From assembly GCA_029256325.1 (NCBI GenBank), contig JAQSYD010000023.1:1-43247 (forward strand): a DNA stretch of 43,247 nucleotides, in the 5' to 3' direction. The translations under genes were made by a program, and so were the position numbers. Below, in pieces: positions 33,404 to 41,313 of the stretch (positions within the stretch are counted from its first letter, which is position 1; every line of letters starts with the position of its first letter). This DNA comes from Clostridia bacterium. Lineage in GTDB: Bacteria > Bacillota > Clostridia > Lutisporales > Lutisporaceae. The notes below the pieces were generated by a model. The model did no database searches, was not told where the DNA came from, and was given only the letters and a program-made list of their open reading frames with translations.

Positions 33404-34090
33404 TCAAATAACTGTGGTTGACTTATAACAATCACATATTATTTTATGACCTAATGTATTGGGATGTACGTTATTATTCTTGATAAAGGTATAGTTATAT
33501 TCGTTGCCTTTAAAGGCAGTATAGGCGCCTGCAATTCCAGTTACTTTGAATTCTGAATGCATTAAGGTGCTCCATATGACAGAATTGAAACCCTTAACCC
33601 AAGCCTCAGAGATTTCATAAATTTCATGACCGGCTGGATAAGGATTGTAAATATCCATGAGATAGATTTGTGCATGCCTGTTAAGACAACGTATTTCATA
33701 CAATGCAGTATATAAATTGTGTTCAAAGCACGCTAAAGCTTGATACAGTTCATCTGTTGAATATTTATGCTTTAATATGTCGTTACCCCCTATATCAATA
33801 GTAATAATCGCAGCATTGCTTATAGCCCTTCGATAATTGGTATTTAATGTGACAGCGTTGAGCAGTGCTTCGCTTGTCCACCCTATGACACCAAGATTTT
33901 GATAGCTAAAATACCGCTGACTAAAAGTGTTTATCAGCCATTTGTAATATTGCCGAGTATAACCACATCCCCAAAATGCGCCTATTCCAACAGCCAGCGA
34001 ATCGCCTAAAGCCAAATATTTTGGAGATGAATAATTCTGATATTCATTGATGATATAGACAAGGAATAAAAAAGGTAATAATCTATACAT
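33404..34090 (-). CDS. SGNH/GDSL hydrolase
   Basis: A 228-residue lipase/esterase-fold protein. A short N-terminal hydrophobic segment (LLPFLFLVYIINEY) may be a signal anchor. The SGNH blocks are present: Ser31 in ALGDSLAVG (I), Gly in NLGVIGWTS (II), Asn in IGGNDI (III) and the Asp-x-x-His equivalent in NNNVHPNTLGHK (V). Members deacylate lipids or wall sugars; the resemblance is to spore-forming Firmicute GDSL lipases. ATG 34090 is 9 nt from GAGGA; a GTG at 34099 abuts that site and is unlikely. It is convergent with proS and divergent from the ABC-F leader. Confidence 0.86.
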   Translation of the reverse strand: MYRLLPFLFLVYIINEYQNYSSPKYLALGDSLAVGIGAFWGCGYTRQYYKWLINTFSQRYFSYQNLGVIGWTSEALLNAVTLNTNYRRAISNAAIITIDIGGNDILKHKYSTDELYQALACFEHNLYTALYEIRCLNRHAQIYLMDIYNPYPAGHEIYEISEAWVKGFNSVIWSTLMHSEFKVTGIAGAYTAFKGNEYNYTFIKNNNVHPNTLGHKIICDCYKSTTVI

Positions 34091-34250
34091 AAGATTCACT
34101 CCTCAATACATACTGATAAAGGCAGATAGTTTGTCTACTCTCTTGCTACATATTATGCTGATATCAAACACGTTGTGATAGGCTAGAATTCCTGACCTGG
34201 ATAAAATACGAATGCAGTTGGTTAAGTTTCGTTAAAAAAATGCTATCACG

Positions 34251-34279
34251 TTGCAGGATAAAAAGGCATAAGATATAAT
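34251..34279 (+). promoter_or_regulatory. Promoter of the ABC-F leader
   Basis: TTGCAG (34251-34256), 17-bp spacer, TATAAT (34274-34279). The predicted start near 34286 gives a leader of about 490 nt before the ABC-F ATG. Confidence 0.72.
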
Positions 34280-34323
34280 AAGACTGTTTAAAGTAAAATA
34301 CGCCAGTACAGGAGTGGTTCAAT

Positions 34324-34428
34324 ATGAAAAAGTATTTGAAAAATGTACCGGCAACAGGCTACGGCCTCAGCTCCAACAATGAAAAAATGCACAATATAAT
34401 AATCGGTGATGCATTGTCCGGAGCCTAA
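34324..34428 (+). CDS. Upstream ORF (34 codons) in the ABC-F leader
   Basis: ATG 34324 lies 8 nt after AGGAGTGG and the frame ends at TAA 34426-34428. It encodes MKKYLKNVPATGYGLSSNNE, then a short hydrophobic NIIIGDALSGA end. I do not recognise the peptide. Position, a real ribosome site and the structured RNA after it fit a leader peptide on which a drug-stalled ribosome would alter the RNA fold. It might alternatively be the remnant of a longer gene. Confidence 0.55.
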   Translation: MKKYLKNVPATGYGLSSNNEKMHNIIIGDALSGA

Positions 34429-34594
34429 TAGCATAGTAGCCGATGCTGGAAATAGTAAAAGTGTGCCTCAATAATCAGGTAAAAGTCTGTATTTGTTGAG
34501 CTGTTATTGTTATACTCATTTTCGGCATCCCCACTATAACATCTGATGAAAAATCAGGTGCAAACGCTTCCTGATATTCTATTTTTAGAATATA

Positions 34595-34634
34595 AAGTCT
34601 CGGACAAAGTATATTGTCTGCGGCTTTTTTTATT
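34595..34634 (+). terminator. First terminator in the ABC-F leader
   Basis: AAGTCTCGGACAA (34595-34607) pairs with TTGTCTGCGGCTT (34614-34626), 13 positions with one mismatch and two G-T pairs, then a run of T from 34625 to 34631. Confidence 0.75.
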
Positions 34635-34719
34635 TACTTTAAACAGAAAATCGGAGTTAAACAGTTGGAGCATTTTGTATGTATAGTAAACTCGGATTAA
34701 TTTTGATAAATAATAGTCC

Positions 34720-34745
34720 AAAGCCGCAGACAGCTGCGGTTTTTA
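34720..34745 (+). terminator. Second terminator in the ABC-F leader
   Basis: AAAGCCGCAG (34720-34729), loop ACAG, CTGCGGTTTT (34734-34743) followed by T and ATTT. It ends 32 bp before the ABC-F start. Confidence 0.78.
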
Positions 34746-34776
34746 TTTATTTTTATCGAATAAGGAGTGAATTACA

Positions 34777-36687
34777 ATGAGTTTATTAACATTAGAAAAT
34801 ATTCATAAGGAGTACAGAAACAATAAGGTGCTTAACGGGGTAAGCTTGCGGGTGGAAAGGGGAGAGCGGCTATCCCTGATAGGTCCCAACGGCGCTGGTA
34901 AAACAACCCTAATCAGGATCGCACTAGGTATGGAGAAATGTGACGAAGGCAATGTGATCCTTACAAATAACATAAAGGTAGGATATATCTCGCAAGGTAT
35001 CATGGATGTGTCAGAGGGCATACAACTAGAGGATAAAAAGGCCTTTTATCATGACAAAACGCGCTGTTTGGAGATCAGGATGAGGGAATTGGAAAAACAG
35101 ATGGCTCTTGGCTTAGACCAATACAGTCAAGAGGAATATGCGAAGTTGATGAAGTCATATTCAAGACTTGTGCAAGAGTACGAGGCAATGGATGGATATA
35201 TTATTGAAGCTAGGATAAAAGCTACCCTTTTGGGGCTTGGGCTGCCGGAGGAGGCTTTGGATATCCCCCTAAGCAGCTTAAGCGGCGGAGAGAAAATGAG
35301 GGTTTCTATAGCCAGGTTATTGCTGGAAGAGCCTGATCTGTTGATACTTGATGAACCGACCAATCATCTGGATATTCATGCAACAGAATGGCTGGAAGGA
35401 TTTTTGAAGAAATTTGACGGGGGTGCGTTGATCATCTCCCATGACAGGTTTTTCCTGGATCAGGTATCTACGCGTATTGCAGAACTTGAAAACGGAGTGA
35501 TTACAGAAAGAAGCGGCAGTTATACTTCTTTTATGGAACAGAAAGATCTGATGAGAGAGTTTGCATCAAGGGAGCAGTTTCGCTTAAGGCAGGAAATAAA
35601 GAGCCAAAATCTGCTGATACAGGAGTTTAAAAGTAAAGGAAAGGTCAAAGCCTTTAAAAGCCGGACCAAGGTAAAAGAACGTCTGCAAAATGAGCTTGAG
35701 CAAAAAGTGGGAAGCTTTAAGGAGGAACACCATCTAAAGAATAGAAATAACTTGAGACTGTCCTTTGGCGCAGCGAAGCATGTCAGTGCAGAGATTGCAA
35801 AAGCAGAGGGGCTGCAAAAAAGCTTTGGGGATAAGGTTTTGTTTGACGATATGAGCTTCCTTATAAGAGGAAGAGAAAGTGTAGGAATCATTGGGAGCAA
35901 TGGAAGCGGCAAGACAACCCTACTGAATATACTGACAGGGAAGGATGTAGATTACCAAGGTGTTGCAAAGCTCGGGGAATGGGTCAGGTATGCCTTCTTA
36001 GGGCAGGAAATCAGCTTCAATAGTCAAGAGAATACGATAAGGGAAGAGGTTTTAAGCAGAGTGGAAATGGCTGAGCCGGAGCTTTTGAAATATCTTTCGG
36101 GCTATCAGTTTTATGGCGACGATTTGAATAAGAGGCTGGAGGTTTTAAGCGGAGGAGAGCGGGTGCGCCTATATTTCGCCTGTATGATGCTCAAGGAACA
36201 GGATTGCTTCATTATGGATGAACCTACAAATCATTTGGATGTTGATGCCAGAACTTCTTTGGAGAATGCTCTGAAGCGTTTTAACGGAACAGTTATCGCA
36301 GTATCCCATGACCGTTATTTTCTGACTCATTGCGTCAACAGGATACTAGAGATTTCCGGTGGCAAAATAGTGTCATATAACGGAAATTATCTGGCTTATA
36401 AGCAGATGAAAATGTTAAAGGCTGTGGAAAAGACAGATAATAACGAAAATAGCAAGCTCAAACCTAAAGGGAGTAAAAAAGATGCCTCTGATGACAATAT
36501 ACATCAGCCTGATAGGATACAAATAGAAAACAGTATTTTTGAAATTGAACATAAGATGAGGGGATTGGAAGCTTCCTTCGGACAGTCTACACCGCATGAA
36601 AAGTATACGGAATATACTCTGCTGCAAAATGAGGCGGAGAGGTTGTATGCACTGTGGGAAGGGTTGGAGGATGAAGTGGGCAAATAA
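34777..36687 (+). CDS. ABC-F family ribosome-associated ATPase
   Basis: A 636-residue soluble twin-ATPase protein, without TM helices, that acts on the ribosome E site. ABC1 has Walker A GPNGAGKT (36-43), signature LSGGEKMR and Walker B LLILDEPTNHLD. A basic inter-domain linker of about 80 residues (LRQEIKSQ to FKSRTKVKER) reaches toward the P-site tRNA. ABC2 has Walker A GSNGSGKT, signature LSGGERVR and FIMDEPTNHLD. A charged hinge and a C-terminal helical pair follow. AAGGAG is 9 nt before ATG. The long attenuated leader with an upstream ORF favours an inducible antibiotic-resistance factor (lincosamide, streptogramin A or pleuromutilin type) over a housekeeping EttA/Uup role; that is inference. 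Confidence 0.9.
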   Translation: MSLLTLENIHKEYRNNKVLNGVSLRVERGERLSLIGPNGAGKTTLIRIALGMEKCDEGNVILTNNIKVGYISQGIMDVSEGIQLEDKKAFYHDKTRCLEIRMRELEKQMALGLDQYSQEEYAKLMKSYSRLVQEYEAMDGYIIEARIKATLLGLGLPEEALDIPLSSLSGGEKMRVSIARLLLEEPDLLILDEPTNHLDIHATEWLEGFLKKFDGGALIISHDRFFLDQVSTRIAELENGVITERSGSYTSFMEQKDLMREFASREQFRLRQEIKSQNLLIQEFKSKGKVKAFKSRTKVKERLQNELEQKVGSFKEEHHLKNRNNLRLSFGAAKHVSAEIAKAEGLQKSFGDKVLFDDMSFLIRGRESVGIIGSNGSGKTTLLNILTGKDVDYQGVAKLGEWVRYAFLGQEISFNSQENTIREEVLSRVEMAEPELLKYLSGYQFYGDDLNKRLEVLSGGERVRLYFACMMLKEQDCFIMDEPTNHLDVDARTSLENALKRFNGTVIAVSHDRYFLTHCVNRILEISGGKIVSYNGNYLAYKQMKMLKAVEKTDNNENSKLKPKGSKKDASDDNIHQPDRIQIENSIFEIEHKMRGLEASFGQSTPHEKYTEYTLLQNEAERLYALWEGLEDEVGK

Positions 36688-37129
36688 AAATATAGAGCCC
36701 ATCATTGAATTACCAATGAGCATATCTGCAATAGGAATAAAGTGCCTGGGATCATACCAAGGCGAAATATTGACGGCTACAAGCAAGAAATATAGGAGAC
36801 TGGATAAAGTCCCTGATAACATAGAGATTGCAATGATCCTTTTTAGGGTTTTTGAAAGCTTTGTTTTTGTCCTTTTAGAATATTATAAATTGCAAACATT
36901 TCCATGATTGAGATTCATAGAATGGTATATATCGGATTAATATTGTTAAACAGATATACAAGGACAAAGCCTGTTAATATAAGCTATATCGTCATTCTTA
37001 TTGTAGAAATGAGGATTTCTTTTTCCCTTACATGTAACCTTATGCTTTTTTATAGTAAGATTATTAATATCAAGTATGTTTTTATATTTTACTTCTATAA
37101 GTGAAAACATTGAAATTCTCCTTTATACG
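36688..37129. other. Non-coding or decayed stretch after the ABC-F gene
   Basis: Two short plus-strand frames (36671-36907 and 36904-37104) exist. The first has GGAGG abutting its ATG and the second has no ribosome site; neither resembles a known protein, so I do not call them. The plus-strand terminator at 37369-37396 suggests that the ABC-F transcript runs through this region. Confidence 0.4.
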
Positions 37130-37408
37130 TTAATCTTTTATTTCTTTTGATAATTCATAGGCTTTCTTTTGAGCCTCTTCCAAGACATCCTTGCCCAGTT
37201 CGCTTATCATGTAGTATTTTCTGATTTTACCTTCCACTTTTTTTCCCTCTTTATCTATCAGCCCATTGCGCTGTGAAGGTATAAGGTCAATGCATTTTAC
37301 TGTATAGGGGCAGCAGGGATATGAGGGGTCATAATCGATTTGGTATAATGAAACATCCATGATGTTGGAGACTAACTGTAAAGTTAGTCTTTTTTGTCTT
37401 GAACACAT
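37130..37408 (-). pseudogene. PadR family regulator remnant
   Basis: The last 45 residues (NGLIDKEGKKVEGKIRKYYM and on to LGKDVLEEAQKKAYELSKEI) are those of a PadR-type winged-helix regulator, from the wing to the C-terminal dimer helix. The part before that in this frame (CCPYTVKCIDLIPSQR) is not PadR-like. In another frame the DNA still reads ISxxxLYSKM, resembling the SPGTLYxxLxxME region. The N-terminal half therefore seems broken by indels. The nominal start also lies inside a plus-strand terminator hairpin and has no ribosome site. A decayed gene is the best reading. Confidence 0.6.
37369..37396 (+). terminator. Plus-strand terminator within the PadR remnant
   Basis: A perfect 9-bp stem, AGACTAACT (37369-37377), loop GTAA, AGTTAGTCT (37382-37390), followed by TTTTT and GTC. 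It works only in the plus direction and probably ends the ABC-F transcript. Confidence 0.82.
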
Positions 37409-37518
37409 AATCTATCATATTTTGCGTTTTTTTTTGAGAACAGAAATGGTAGAATAAGGTAGGATAGAAAACACATAGGATAAAAAGAATACAGTACTGA
37501 CAGCAGATAAGGAGAACT

Positions 37519-38016
37519 ATGATGTTAATTGCTCATGCACCTGCCGGATATATTGTTCATAGAACATTTAACAAGGTAAGAAAGGAACACATTTCTTTTT
37601 TTAAATACGGTTTACTTTTTAGTCTTTGGCCTGATTTGGATTTGATTTATTTTTACTTTATCGATAAGAAGTCGACCTTTCATCATCTGTATTTTACACA
37701 CCTGCCCATTGTGCTGCTAGGCTGCTGCTTACTGGTTATTCCATTGAAGCATTTAAAGGTATTTCAGAAGATAAAAAGCTATTATTATTTCTTTTTAGTT
37801 CACTGGTTTATTCATCTGATATTGGATACTTTTACAGGAGGTATAGCATGGCTATATCCCTTTAATAACGCGGTGTTTACCATAATTACAGTTCCAGCAG
37901 TTTATTCTCATTGGATAATCTCATTCATTTTACATTGGTCATTTATGATAGAGCTTGTTATTGTATTTGTTGCTGTTGGGTTGACTGTAAAAATAAAGAG
38001 AAATAAGATAGTTTGA
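37519..38016 (+). CDS. Membrane-bound metal-dependent hydrolase family (DUF457/YdjM-like)
   Basis: A 165-residue membrane protein with about four TM helices. Conserved polar residues lie at helix ends as in the YdjM/DUF457 family of putative metal-dependent hydrolases: AHAPAGYI (5-12), WPDLDLIYFYF near 37-47, FHHLYFTHLPI near 54-64 and HWFIHLILDTFTGGIAWLYPF near 94-114. The His and Asp positions could bind a metal ion; the substrate is unknown. AGGAGA precedes two ATGs in tandem (37519, 37522). It is possibly in the same transcript as the DUF3795 gene 75 bp downstream. Confidence 0.8.
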   Translation: MMLIAHAPAGYIVHRTFNKVRKEHISFFKYGLLFSLWPDLDLIYFYFIDKKSTFHHLYFTHLPIVLLGCCLLVIPLKHLKVFQKIKSYYYFFLVHWFIHLILDTFTGGIAWLYPFNNAVFTIITVPAVYSHWIISFILHWSFMIELVIVFVAVGLTVKIKRNKIV

Positions 38017-38091
38017 CATGACTTTAATCTAAGGAAGAGTGCCAGTAGGCAGAGACCTATTGGTGGAACGAATTTATTTTAGGGGGATGGG

Positions 38092-38436
38092 ATGATGAAA
38101 AGAATAATTGCGTATTGTGGTTTGATTTGTAATGATTGTCCTGTTTTTATAGCTACAAGAGAGAATGATCTGCAGAAGAAAGTTGAGCTTGCTAACCAAT
38201 ATACCAGTGATACCTATCAGGTTATTCCAGCAGATATCAACTGCTCTGGATGTACATCCTCATGTAATCAAGCTTTTAAATTTTGCATGGAATGTGATAT
38301 AAGACTTTGTGGTATTGAAAAAGAAATATCAAATTGCGCTTATTGCAGTAAATATCCTTGCAATAAATTAGACAAGCCATTTGAAAATGCACCGCAGAAT
38401 AAGCTTTTGCTTGATGAAATTAATAGAAGTATATAG
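38092..38436 (+). CDS. DUF3795 cysteine-rich protein
   Basis: A 114-residue cytosolic protein of the DUF3795 family, common in anaerobic Firmicutes. It has 13 cysteines arranged in CGLICNDCP (9-17), CSGCTSSC (51-58), CMECDIRLC (65-73) and CAYCSKYPC (82-90). These suggest bound zinc or iron-sulfur, though no role is known. Two ATGs in tandem follow AGGGGGATGG. Confidence 0.82.
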   Translation: MMKRIIAYCGLICNDCPVFIATRENDLQKKVELANQYTSDTYQVIPADINCSGCTSSCNQAFKFCMECDIRLCGIEKEISNCAYCSKYPCNKLDKPFENAPQNKLLLDEINRSI

Positions 38437-38552
38437 AGCAAAGATGAGGTGAGGAGATAGGGTTTGGTAAACATCATTTCATTCAGGTGCTTGGTGATGT
38501 ATAATTATTGTTATGTATAAATTCAAAAAGGATTTGGCTTTGGGGGGCTGTA

Positions 38553-39386
38553 ATGAAGAAAATTATAAAGATAATAGCTACTTTGTTTTTAGGAGCGCTG
38601 ATAGGGGCATACGCATTGAATAATGTACTTTTGCCTAATAATTTAATATCGGGAGGTCTGGGTGGAATTGCTACTGTTATTACGATGTGGTATCCGTTAA
38701 ACATCCAGTTTGTTTTAGCTATACTATGCCTTCCTATCGCGATTTGGGCATATATAACCTTTGGCATAAAGCAAATAGTATATGCATTTACTTGTTTTGC
38801 TTTCTTTACAGTACTGCTGGGTGTTGTCAAGCTTCTGCCGGCCCTTGAGGTTGACGTGGTACTGGCCGTATTGGCTTCCGGAATATTGTTCGGAATATCC
38901 GGCGGGATTGTATTGAGGCTGGGTGTGGCAAATGGACCGGAGGCATTGGTTGGACTGTATCTGAAGAATAAGCATGGTATTTCCATAGGAGTATTTTTCA
39001 CCATACTAAACACCATCATTGTTTCATCTTCTTTGTTGATTCCTGATATTACCTTGAACAATATATTATACTCTATGGTCGCGATCTACATTTCAGGTAA
39101 GGTGACGGATATAATAGTTGCGGGCTTTAGACGAGATTATGAAGTCACCATTATATCGGATAAGCATGAGGCAATCACTGCATTTATACATGGAGACCTA
39201 CAGAGAGGTGCGACCATAATAAAAGGACTTGGTACTTACAATCATCAGGAAAAGCTGCTTGTTAAGACACTTGTAAGCAATTCGGAGCTTGTTATTCTGA
39301 AAGAATATGTACGGAATTTAGATCCATCCTGCTTTATGTATATCAATGAAAGCATTGGAGTGGTAGGTAACGGTTTTGTAGGATAG
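38553..39386 (+). CDS. YitT family membrane protein (DUF161 + DUF2179)
   Basis: A 277-residue protein with five or six TM helices in the first 170 residues, including the family motif LLPNNLISGGLGGIA near 27-41 and GISGGIVLRLGVANGP near 113. A cytoplasmic DUF2179 domain follows (about 195-277) with RGATIIKGLGTYNHQEKLLV. Function is unsettled; members are frequent in spore-formers. ATG 38553 follows GGGGGG by 6 nt; a TTG at 38508 opens the frame earlier without support. It is a single gene with a terminator downstream. Confidence 0.9.
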   Translation: MKKIIKIIATLFLGALIGAYALNNVLLPNNLISGGLGGIATVITMWYPLNIQFVLAILCLPIAIWAYITFGIKQIVYAFTCFAFFTVLLGVVKLLPALEVDVVLAVLASGILFGISGGIVLRLGVANGPEALVGLYLKNKHGISIGVFFTILNTIIVSSSLLIPDITLNNILYSMVAIYISGKVTDIIVAGFRRDYEVTIISDKHEAITAFIHGDLQRGATIIKGLGTYNHQEKLLVKTLVSNSELVILKEYVRNLDPSCFMYINESIGVVGNGFVG

Positions 39387-39448
39387 ATAGGATCTTTGAA
39401 TAAATAGCATGAAGTTATGAAAAGTTAAAGTTAAATATTTGCATATAA

Positions 39449-39487
39449 TACACCTTCTGATAATAAAATCAGGAGGTGTATTTTTTA
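39449..39487 (+). terminator. Terminator of the YitT gene
   Basis: A 13-bp stem with one G-T pair, ATACACCTTCTGA (39449-39461) and TCAGGAGGTGTAT (39470-39482), then six T. Confidence 0.9.
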
Positions 39488-39517
39488 AATCAAATAAAAA
39501 ACAATTGAGGAATATAT

Positions 39518-39571
39518 TGACATTTATAAATGTATAACATATAATAAAATTATACAGAATATATGTTATAA
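39518..39571 (+). promoter_or_regulatory. Consensus promoter with overlapping operator, paaX-like gene
   Basis: TTGACA (39518-39523), 17-bp spacer, TATAAT (39541-39546), a perfect sigma-A consensus. An 11-bp perfect inverted repeat, TATAACATATA (39534-39544) and TATATGTTATA (39561-39571), spans the -10 box and the start site. A promoter this strong with a symmetrical site over it is expected to be repressed, most simply by the PaaX-like product itself. Confidence 0.78.
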
Positions 39572-39618
39572 CACTTAAATTATAATGTTTTTAATGTTGT
39601 TAATGTTGGAGGGGTAAT

Positions 39619-40467
39619 ATGAAACTAATATTACGGAAGAATGATAGTGCCACCAGCCTGCTATTATTTATTTACAATCATTATTTTTCAAAATCACAAA
39701 AGAATAGTTTGAGATTATCAAGCCTGCTGGAAATTATTAAGGTTTTTGACAAGAGTGAATCAGCAATACGCATGTCATTATCAAGAGCAGTTAAGGCGGG
39801 GATTCTTTCAAACGCTAAACAAGACAATGAAGTGATTTATTCACTGACTGATTTAGGCAGGAAATCCATCCATTTGTGGAATGAAGGAGTACAGAGCTTC
39901 TGGAAAAGATTCAACTTAAGAAATTCATCTTGGGATGGAAAGTGGTATATTTTAAATATTGAATTCCAAGAGGATAAAAAGCAAAGGATGGAAATTTCTG
40001 ATAACCTGCAGCAATTGGGATTTACAATTTTAAATACGAATACATGGATATGTCCATACAACCAAAGTAAAGAGATTAGAGGGCTAGCAACGAAATTTGG
40101 ATTAGAAACTGCTATCGTTGAGTTTTTTGGGGAAATGACGGTTGGAAAGGATATGCAGCAGTTTCTTGATGATACTTACAAGCTTGATATACTTAAATCT
40201 AAATATAAAGCTTTTATTCATGTATATGGAGAAAAATTAAAGCAAACAAAAGAGATTTGTGAAGAGCATTCGTTTATAGATAGGGGGCAAGGACTTCCAC
40301 TGCTTCATGAGCTAGGTTGGAATTTCTTCAATATTGCCTCTGAGGATCCAGTATTACCAAAGCAGCTATATCCTTTTTGGGAGGGGGATGAAGCTGCAGC
40401 TCTCATGAAGGAGCTAAGAGAAGTACTCTTAGAAGCTTCGTGGCAATACCTTGAAAAGTTTGAATAA
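39619..40467 (+). CDS. PaaX family transcriptional regulator
   Basis: A 282-residue regulator. The N-terminal winged helix (about 12-80) has SAIRMSLSRAVKAGILSNAK, the recognition-helix signature of PaaX-type repressors. The central domain (GKWYILNIEFQEDKKQRMEI, about 107-127) and the PaaX C-terminal domain follow (LPLLHELGWNFF, DPVLPKQLYPFWEGDEA). In Proteobacteria PaaX represses phenylacetate degradation; here no such genes are near and the partner is a membrane protease-like gene 16 nt downstream, so the signal differs. GGAGGGG lies 4 nt before ATG. The promoter carries a likely self-operator. Confidence 0.85.
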   Translation: MKLILRKNDSATSLLLFIYNHYFSKSQKNSLRLSSLLEIIKVFDKSESAIRMSLSRAVKAGILSNAKQDNEVIYSLTDLGRKSIHLWNEGVQSFWKRFNLRNSSWDGKWYILNIEFQEDKKQRMEISDNLQQLGFTILNTNTWICPYNQSKEIRGLATKFGLETAIVEFFGEMTVGKDMQQFLDDTYKLDILKSKYKAFIHVYGEKLKQTKEICEEHSFIDRGQGLPLLHELGWNFFNIASEDPVLPKQLYPFWEGDEAAALMKELREVLLEASWQYLEKFE

Positions 40468-40483
40468 AAATGGAGGAAAAAAT

Positions 40484-41242
40484 ATGACCAGCTCAAAGCT
40501 ATTTAAATTTAAACCTGCAAAAGAATTGTGGGTAGTATTATTCACATGGGTTTTACTTGTGTTCACCTTCTACTTATCTTTTAATGTGATTACAACAAAA
40601 AGAGTGGCAGCTCAATTTATAACCTTTGGAATCATCGGAGTTACACTTTTGGGTATATTGGTTCCCATTGTCTATAACACATTGGTAATGAAAAGGCCAT
40701 TGTCCGGCATAGGGATAAAAAAAGATAAGCTATTGATTAGTTTGGTATTATGCGTGATATTTACGGCACTGCAATACTACTTAACTTTGCGTACAATAAG
40801 GATGCCCGGCTTATATGAATTGACACCGATTATTACAATGTCCTTGGCAGTAGGGTTATACGAGAATATATTCTATCGAGGATGGGTACAGCTCAGGATG
40901 GAAGAATCCTTTGGGATTATTCCAGGGATTCTATTAAGTGCGGTGATCTATAGTCTATATCATATTGGATATGGGATGCCCACCAATGAAATCGCTACCT
41001 TGTTCATAATTGGAATTGTTTATTCTTCGATTTTCCGTCTGACTTCGAATATATTTATACTGTTCCCATTCTTGACACCTGCAGGAGCATTGTTCACACA
41101 GATAAAAGACGGACTTCAGATTCCCTTTGAAGCAACTTATGGATTTTTGGATGTAATCTTTCTTTCCATAGGTTGTATCCTAATAGTCAGTAAACTGTAT
41201 AAGAAAATAAGTAAAACACAGCTTCATAAAGCACATTTTTAA
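40484..41242 (+). CDS. CPBP family (CAAX protease/bacteriocin-processing) membrane protein
   Basis: A 252-residue integral membrane protein with about seven TM helices. It carries the ABI/CPBP metalloprotease motifs: YENIFYRGW (the family EExxxR, with the second Glu replaced by Asn), YSLYHIGYG (FxxxH) and a later TSNIFILFPF segment (usually HxxxN). The Glu-to-Asn change may affect catalysis. ATG 40484 follows TGGAGG by 6 nt; the frame opens earlier inside paaX but without support. It is co-transcribed with the PaaX-like gene and presumably under its control. Confidence 0.82.
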   Translation: MTSSKLFKFKPAKELWVVLFTWVLLVFTFYLSFNVITTKRVAAQFITFGIIGVTLLGILVPIVYNTLVMKRPLSGIGIKKDKLLISLVLCVIFTALQYYLTLRTIRMPGLYELTPIITMSLAVGLYENIFYRGWVQLRMEESFGIIPGILLSAVIYSLYHIGYGMPTNEIATLFIIGIVYSSIFRLTSNIFILFPFLTPAGALFTQIKDGLQIPFEATYGFLDVIFLSIGCILIVSKLYKKISKTQLHKAHF

Positions 41243-41254
41243 TCATAAAGTAAG

Positions 41255-41296
41255 AGGGTATGGATAAGCTTCAATAAATCCATACCCTTTAGCTTT
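41255..41296. terminator. Terminator between convergent genes
   Basis: A perfect 10-bp stem, AGGGTATGGA (41255-41264) with TCCATACCCT (41279-41288), then TTAGCTTTTTTAG on the plus side. The minus side is followed by CTTACTTTATG. It mainly serves the CPBP operon and perhaps also the ABC operon. Confidence 0.75.
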
Positions 41297-41313
41297 TTTA
41301 GAATCATAATTCA

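Larger units (their letters stand above)
34286..34776 (+). promoter_or_regulatory. ABC-F leader with alternative hairpins (attenuator)
   Basis: The untranslated leader holds a 34-codon upstream ORF, then several mutually exclusive helices. CTGAT (34543-34547) with ATCAG (34553-34557) competes with ATCAGG (34553-34558) with CCTGAT (34570-34575). ATTCTA-TTTT-TAGAAT lies at 34576-34591. Two intrinsic terminators follow. The 13 nt at 34615-34627 can form the 3' arm of the first terminator or pair perfectly with 34720-34732, which is the 5' arm of the second. This is the general design of inducible attenuators in front of antibiotic-resistance ABC-F genes. Confidence 0.6.

Noticed and set aside
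35520-35912. Reverse ORFs inside the ABC-F gene
   Set aside because: Mirror frames of conserved ABC motifs, serine/leucine-rich; no independent signals.
36596-37104. Two short plus-strand ORFs after the ABC-F gene
   Set aside because: The first overlaps the ABC-F gene and its internal ATG 36671 touches GGAGG with no spacing; the second has no ribosome site. Neither has family features.
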